A DNA stretch of 9,067 nucleotides from Moraxellaceae bacterium. Lineage in GTDB: Bacteria; Pseudomonadota; Gammaproteobacteria; Pseudomonadales; UBA3067. Below, in pieces: positions 6,668-9,067 of this stretch; position 1 is the first letter of the stretch; every line of letters begins with the position of its first letter. The notes beneath the pieces were generated by a model. The model saw nothing but the letters and a program-made list of their open reading frames with translations. It searched no databases and was not told where the DNA came from. Where the stretch lies: the NCBI GenBank assembly GCA_002401525.1, contig NVTH01000094.1, forward strand, positions 3,824-12,890, written 5' to 3'. Made by a program: the position numbers and the translations under genes.

Positions 6668-6823
6668 CCGCGAAGGCGGGAATCCATGCCGATAAAGCAG
6701 TAATCACATGAATGTACCGCAATGTCCTTTTTTGCTAAAAAACATTGGGTTTTGTTTTGGCCTGCGACGATTTTCAGGCTCATTGTTTTAAACACGATGG
6801 ATTCCCGCCTTCGCGGGAATGAC
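6661..6823. repeat. pair of 27-base inverted repeats with dRS3-like core, MITE-like unit
   Basis: Two exact 27-base copies in opposite orientation (6661-6687 and 6797-6823) flank 109 bases. Each has the core ATTCCCGC-GAAG-GCGGGAAT, an 8-base stem with a four-base loop. It matches the ATTCCC-N8-GGGAAT pattern of the dRS3 repeats of Neisseria and related dispersed repeats in many proteobacteria. The similarity extends imperfectly outwards for about 14 bases on each side (ATTTTGC then C-rich). The 109-base centre is AT-rich, without a gene. No clear target duplication is seen, so a non-autonomous mobile element is likely but not shown. Confidence 0.8.
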
Positions 6824-6973
6824 GAGGTTGCAAAAATAACGCAAGATTCGAAAATGACCAAAGGACAAAGTCTTGATGGAAATTGCGGTAGTGACGGAAG
6901 GCGGGGTAATGATGCGAAGTAGAATAATGTTAAAAAGAGGGGATTGATGAAGGATGAGACAACGATGGAGCGT

Positions 6974-7007
6974 TGAGTAGCGTGAAGAGCTGAGTAGCGT
7001 GAAGAGC
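6974..7007. repeat. 17-base perfect tandem duplication
   Basis: TGAGTAGCGTGAAGAGC occurs twice head to tail (6974-6990 and 6991-7007). It lies in noncoding sequence and looks like a simple replication slippage event. Confidence 0.9.
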
Positions 7008-7125
7008 AGAGTCGCGGCAGAATATCGAGCGGAAAAAATAAGAGCCCATTCACGATTGACAGGAAGCACCTCACGCGAGCCCCACACGCGCCCAGGTCAT
7101 CCCCCCAACTAGATCATTCTAATTA

Positions 7126-7153
7126 TTGCTTTTTAACACCAGGTTGGTATAAC
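7126..7153 (+). promoter_or_regulatory. candidate sigma-70 promoter of ctaA
   Basis: TTGCTT (7126-7131, 3 of 6 matches to the -35 consensus) and TATAAC (7148-7153, 5 of 6 to the -10) are 16 bases apart. Transcription would start near 7160, leaving a leader of about 90 bases before the preferred ATG at 7252. This placement argues against the in-frame TTG at 7156 as the start codon. Confidence 0.4.
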
Positions 7154-7251
7154 AGTTGGCTGGCTCAATTGGCCTACCCGCTGCAGAGAATCATCCTACA
7201 AAGAATCAATCGCTTAACGTTCTAGCCACGCTTGTTATGGAACCCACTGTT

Positions 7252-8310
7252 ATGAATTCAGCCGTTATTGCCCCACAAAACATTGCCCCTCAAAATAAGG
7301 CCATCGCCATCTGGCTGCTGGTCGTCGCAGCCGCCATATTTTGCATGATTGTGCTTGGCGGCGTGACTCGCCTGACTCATTCAGGGCTCTCCATGGTGGA
7401 TTGGAAGCCGATCATGGGGATCATCCCTCCTCTTTCCGAAGCAGATTGGTTGGCAAGTTTCGCAAAGTATCAACAATTCCCCGAATTTATAAAGCTCAAC
7501 TCAGAGATGACGTTGGAAGGTTATCAGCGTATTTTTATGTTCGAGTATCTGCACCGCATATTGGGCAGACTCATTGGCTTATTATTTTTATTGCCGTTTC
7601 TTTATTTTCTATTCACCAAGCAATTGCACAGAAACGACTCGATTCGTTTTACGGTACTTTTTATCCTAGGCGGCCTTCAAGGAGTGTTGGGCTGGTATAT
7701 GGTAAAAAGTGGCTTAACAAAAGATCCTCATGTCAGCCAATATCGACTGACCGCCCATTTGGGATCGGCTTTTTTATTATACGGGTACATTTGCTGGGTG
7801 GCGTTTGGCTTTCTAATTAGCCGCGGCACACCCTCGACACCTAAAAACATTAAAGTCTTTGGTCTTGGAATCATCGCGCTAATTTTCGTGATGATTTTAA
7901 GCGGAGGGTTTGTCGCCGGAACTCGTGCAGGCCTGGCCTATAACACATTCCCGTTAATGGCTGGCAGTTTCATTCCGTCTGGAATGTATTCCGTAGAACC
8001 CTTTTGGCTCAACTGGTTCGAAAACATCACCACGATCCAATTTAACCACCGAATAATGGCCTACGTACTCGCACTAGCAATCCCACTGTTTTGGTTTTTA
8101 GTGACCCGCCACACGCAATACAAGGGGATTTCAATTCATCTTTTATTAGGCGCATTACTCGCACAGATTAGTTTAGGCATCACCACCCTTTTATTGTCTG
8201 TGCCTGTGGTGCTGGGAGCCAGCCATCAAACTGGGGCGATCATATTATTTACCATCGCGCTTTTTGTAGTAAGAAGACTCACTCAGGATTCCCCGAGCGC
8301 TGGCTCATAA
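7252..8310 (+). CDS. ctaA: heme A synthase, COX15/CtaA family
   Basis: A 352-residue, eight-span inner membrane enzyme that oxidises the C8 methyl of heme O to a formyl group, giving heme A for the oxidase encoded nearby. The fold is a duplicated four-helix bundle, each half supplying two heme-ligand histidines: H101 (FEYLHR) and H169 (LTAHLGSA) in the first, H266 (NHRIMAY) and H325 (GASHQTG) in the second. E98 is the conserved acid next to the first His. Other signatures are GGVTRLTHSGLSMVDWKP (36-53) and GTRAGLAYNTFP (223-234). No cysteine pair like that of the Bacillus type is seen in the first loop. I chose the ATG at 7252: GGAA is nine bases upstream and the protein then starts shortly before the first span. 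The ATG at 7237 is the alternative. It is divergent from the oxidase genes, and ctaB does not follow it. Confidence 0.93.
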   Translation: MNSAVIAPQNIAPQNKAIAIWLLVVAAAIFCMIVLGGVTRLTHSGLSMVDWKPIMGIIPPLSEADWLASFAKYQQFPEFIKLNSEMTLEGYQRIFMFEYLHRILGRLIGLLFLLPFLYFLFTKQLHRNDSIRFTVLFILGGLQGVLGWYMVKSGLTKDPHVSQYRLTAHLGSAFLLYGYICWVAFGFLISRGTPSTPKNIKVFGLGIIALIFVMILSGGFVAGTRAGLAYNTFPLMAGSFIPSGMYSVEPFWLNWFENITTIQFNHRIMAYVLALAIPLFWFLVTRHTQYKGISIHLLLGALLAQISLGITTLLLSVPVVLGASHQTGAIILFTIALFVVRRLTQDSPSAGS

Positions 8311-8360
8311 TCCGCGAACTAATCACTCTGCACTAATCGACACCCAAAGAAGTGCATTAT

Positions 8361-8420
8361 GTAATGAACTACGCAATGAACTACGCGATGAACTATGCAA
8401 TGCACTACGCGATGAACTAT
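8361..8420. repeat. 12-base tandem repeat between convergent genes
   Basis: Five units of 12 bases, consensus GCAATGAACTAC with variants GCGATGAACTAT and GCAATGCACTAC. The array starts 50 bases after the ctaA stop and overlaps the last codon and stop of the glutamate synthase-family gene on the other strand. A 6-base inverted repeat (TGCACT 8329-8334, AGTGCA 8351-8356) lies just before it. I see no standard terminator for either gene in this gap. Confidence 0.85.
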
Positions 8421-9067
8421 GCAATATCATCGCAAGGAATCTTTTCTAAACCAGTTTCAAAGTTTGCATAACACGTTTGAGGGACAAAGCTTTCCGCACT
8501 GGCTTCCTTCATTTCTCTTAAAAAAGCCTTAGGGTAGGGCTCTTGCAATAAACTGCCGGGTTTATGGTACGGAAATACATGATCAAATTGAGCCACCGAT
8601 TTCTGGCTAATTCGCCTAAAAATATGGGTGCGATTCAGCTCGGATGAATGCCTTAATCCGGCGGAGGCTAATAGCTCCGCCACTGATTTTAACGTTTCAT
8701 AATGATACCGGCTGACTCGCTGCGCCTTTGAAGGCACTACCAAGCCCTCTGCCAAGCCCTTATCTTGGGTGGCAATCCCTGTCGGGCAAGTATTCAGGTT
8801 ACATTGCAATGACTGCACACAGCCTAATGCCAGCATCATTGCCCTCGCGCTGTAACAAAGATCAGCACCCAAGGCGATATTCTTCACCAAATGAAATCCG
8901 CTGATGATTTTCCCTGAAGCAATTATTTTTATATCCGACTTCAGGTCGAAACCCACCAAACAATCATAAACAAAAGCAATCGCTTCTCGTAAGGGCATGC
9001 CCACAGAATTAGTGTATTCCAAAGGGGCTGCGCCGGTGCCCCCTTCGCCCCCGTCCGCGGTGATAAA
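8417..9067 (-). CDS. FMN-binding glutamate synthase-family protein, C-terminal part
   Basis: The last 216 codons of a gene that continues beyond the right edge. It opens with FITADGGEGGTGAAPLEY, the FMN-site loop of glutamate synthases, in frame through the edge. Next are GMPLREAI, IIASGKIISG and LGADLCYSARAMMLALGC. The cluster motif has three cysteines, at residues 83, 89 and 94 of this fragment (C-V-Q-S-L-Q-C-N-L-N-T-C), followed by PTGIATQ, as in the [3Fe-4S] site of the large subunit. After this there are only about 115 residues and no GltB-type C-terminal beta-helix domain. It thus fits the shorter stand-alone family (about 500-550 residues, YerD-like) better than GltB itself. Members are presumed amidotransfer or glutamate-forming oxidoreductases, with the exact reaction often unproven. 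It is convergent with ctaA and functionally unrelated to the oxidase genes. Confidence 0.9.
   Translation of the reverse strand, partial: FITADGGEGGTGAAPLEYTNSVGMPLREAIAFVYDCLVGFDLKSDIKIIASGKIISGFHLVKNIALGADLCYSARAMMLALGCVQSLQCNLNTCPTGIATQDKGLAEGLVVPSKAQRVSRYHYETLKSVAELLASAGLRHSSELNRTHIFRRISQKSVAQFDHVFPYHKPGSLLQEPYPKAFLREMKEASAESFVPQTCYANFETGLEKIPCDDIA

Larger units (their letters stand above)
6304..7251. other. intergenic region rich in repeats, no credible gene
   Basis: About 950 bases between the divergent secreted-protein gene and ctaA. From 6304 to 6540 I see nothing beyond the likely upstream region of the minus-strand gene. From 6550 to 6823 there is an 18-base C-rich array and an inverted pair of 27-base repeats. 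From 6824 to 6970 the plus strand is purine-rich and loosely mirrors the C-rich array. A 17-base tandem duplication (6974-7007) and a candidate promoter (7126-7153) follow. Open frames here encode the peptides VIPAKAGI, SFPRRRESI and DSRLRGNDG, well-known false translations of this repeat. Confidence 0.75.

Noticed and set aside
6455..6711. Proline-rich open frames on the plus strand with V-I-x-x-P-P repeats
   Set aside because: They are translations of the C-rich array and of the 27-base repeat (ending VIPAKAGIH), without a start signal or similarity.
6574..7074. A 166-codon open frame on the minus strand across the repeat region
   Set aside because: It contains SFPRRRESI and DSRLRGNDG, the usual false translations of this dispersed repeat, is low in complexity, and has no ribosome site or recognisable domain.
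7156..7251. N-terminal extension of ctaA from a TTG at 7156
   Set aside because: The extra 32 residues are not like the family's N-terminus, no ribosome site precedes the TTG, and it lies only three bases after the candidate -10 element.
8364..8471. Plus-strand frame encoding MNYA tetrapeptide repeats
   Set aside because: It is a by-product of the 12-base tandem repeat, runs antisense into the glutamate synthase-family gene, and has no ribosome site.

Overview
The window looks like chromosomal DNA of a moderately AT-rich proteobacterium, most likely a gammaproteobacterium. I base this on the gene content: an aa3-type cytochrome oxidase operon with a cytochrome c-fused subunit II, a COX15-type heme A synthase, and dispersed repeats with an ATTCCC-N8-GGGAAT core. 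No species can be named from the sequence alone.

Layout. On the minus strand, read from high to low coordinates: a secreted, membrane-anchored protein of unknown function (5653-6303); an AT-rich gap with two inverted repeats; an unlisted 46-residue single-span membrane ORF (5354-5494) that ends 7 bases before coxB; coxB with CuA and two cytochrome c domains (3952-5346); ctaD, subunit I (2067-3836); a divergent subunit III paralogue (1437-2051); a canonical short subunit III (645-1328); subunit IV (263-631); and the start of a small acidic protein that runs off the left edge (1-200). On the plus strand, ctaA (heme A synthase, 7252-8310) is transcribed divergently from this block. At the right edge, the C-terminal part of an FMN-binding glutamate synthase-family protein (8417-9067, minus) converges on ctaA.

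The 950-base gap between the secreted protein and ctaA has no credible gene. It holds an 18-base C-rich degenerate tandem array, a pair of identical 27-base repeats in inverted orientation, a 17-base tandem duplication and a candidate ctaA promoter. A 12-base tandem repeat lies between the convergent ctaA and glutamate synthase genes.

Function. Subunits I, II, III and IV make a terminal oxidase that takes electrons through c-type hemes and CuA to heme a and the heme a3-CuB centre, reducing O2 and pumping protons. CtaA makes the heme A this enzyme needs. The heme O synthase (ctaB) and the CuB chaperone (ctaG) are not in the window. The most interesting points are the hidden small ORF fused closely to the coxB start, the second subunit III that has lost both conserved acidic residues, and the oxidase-linked secreted protein whose predicted mature end begins with histidine.
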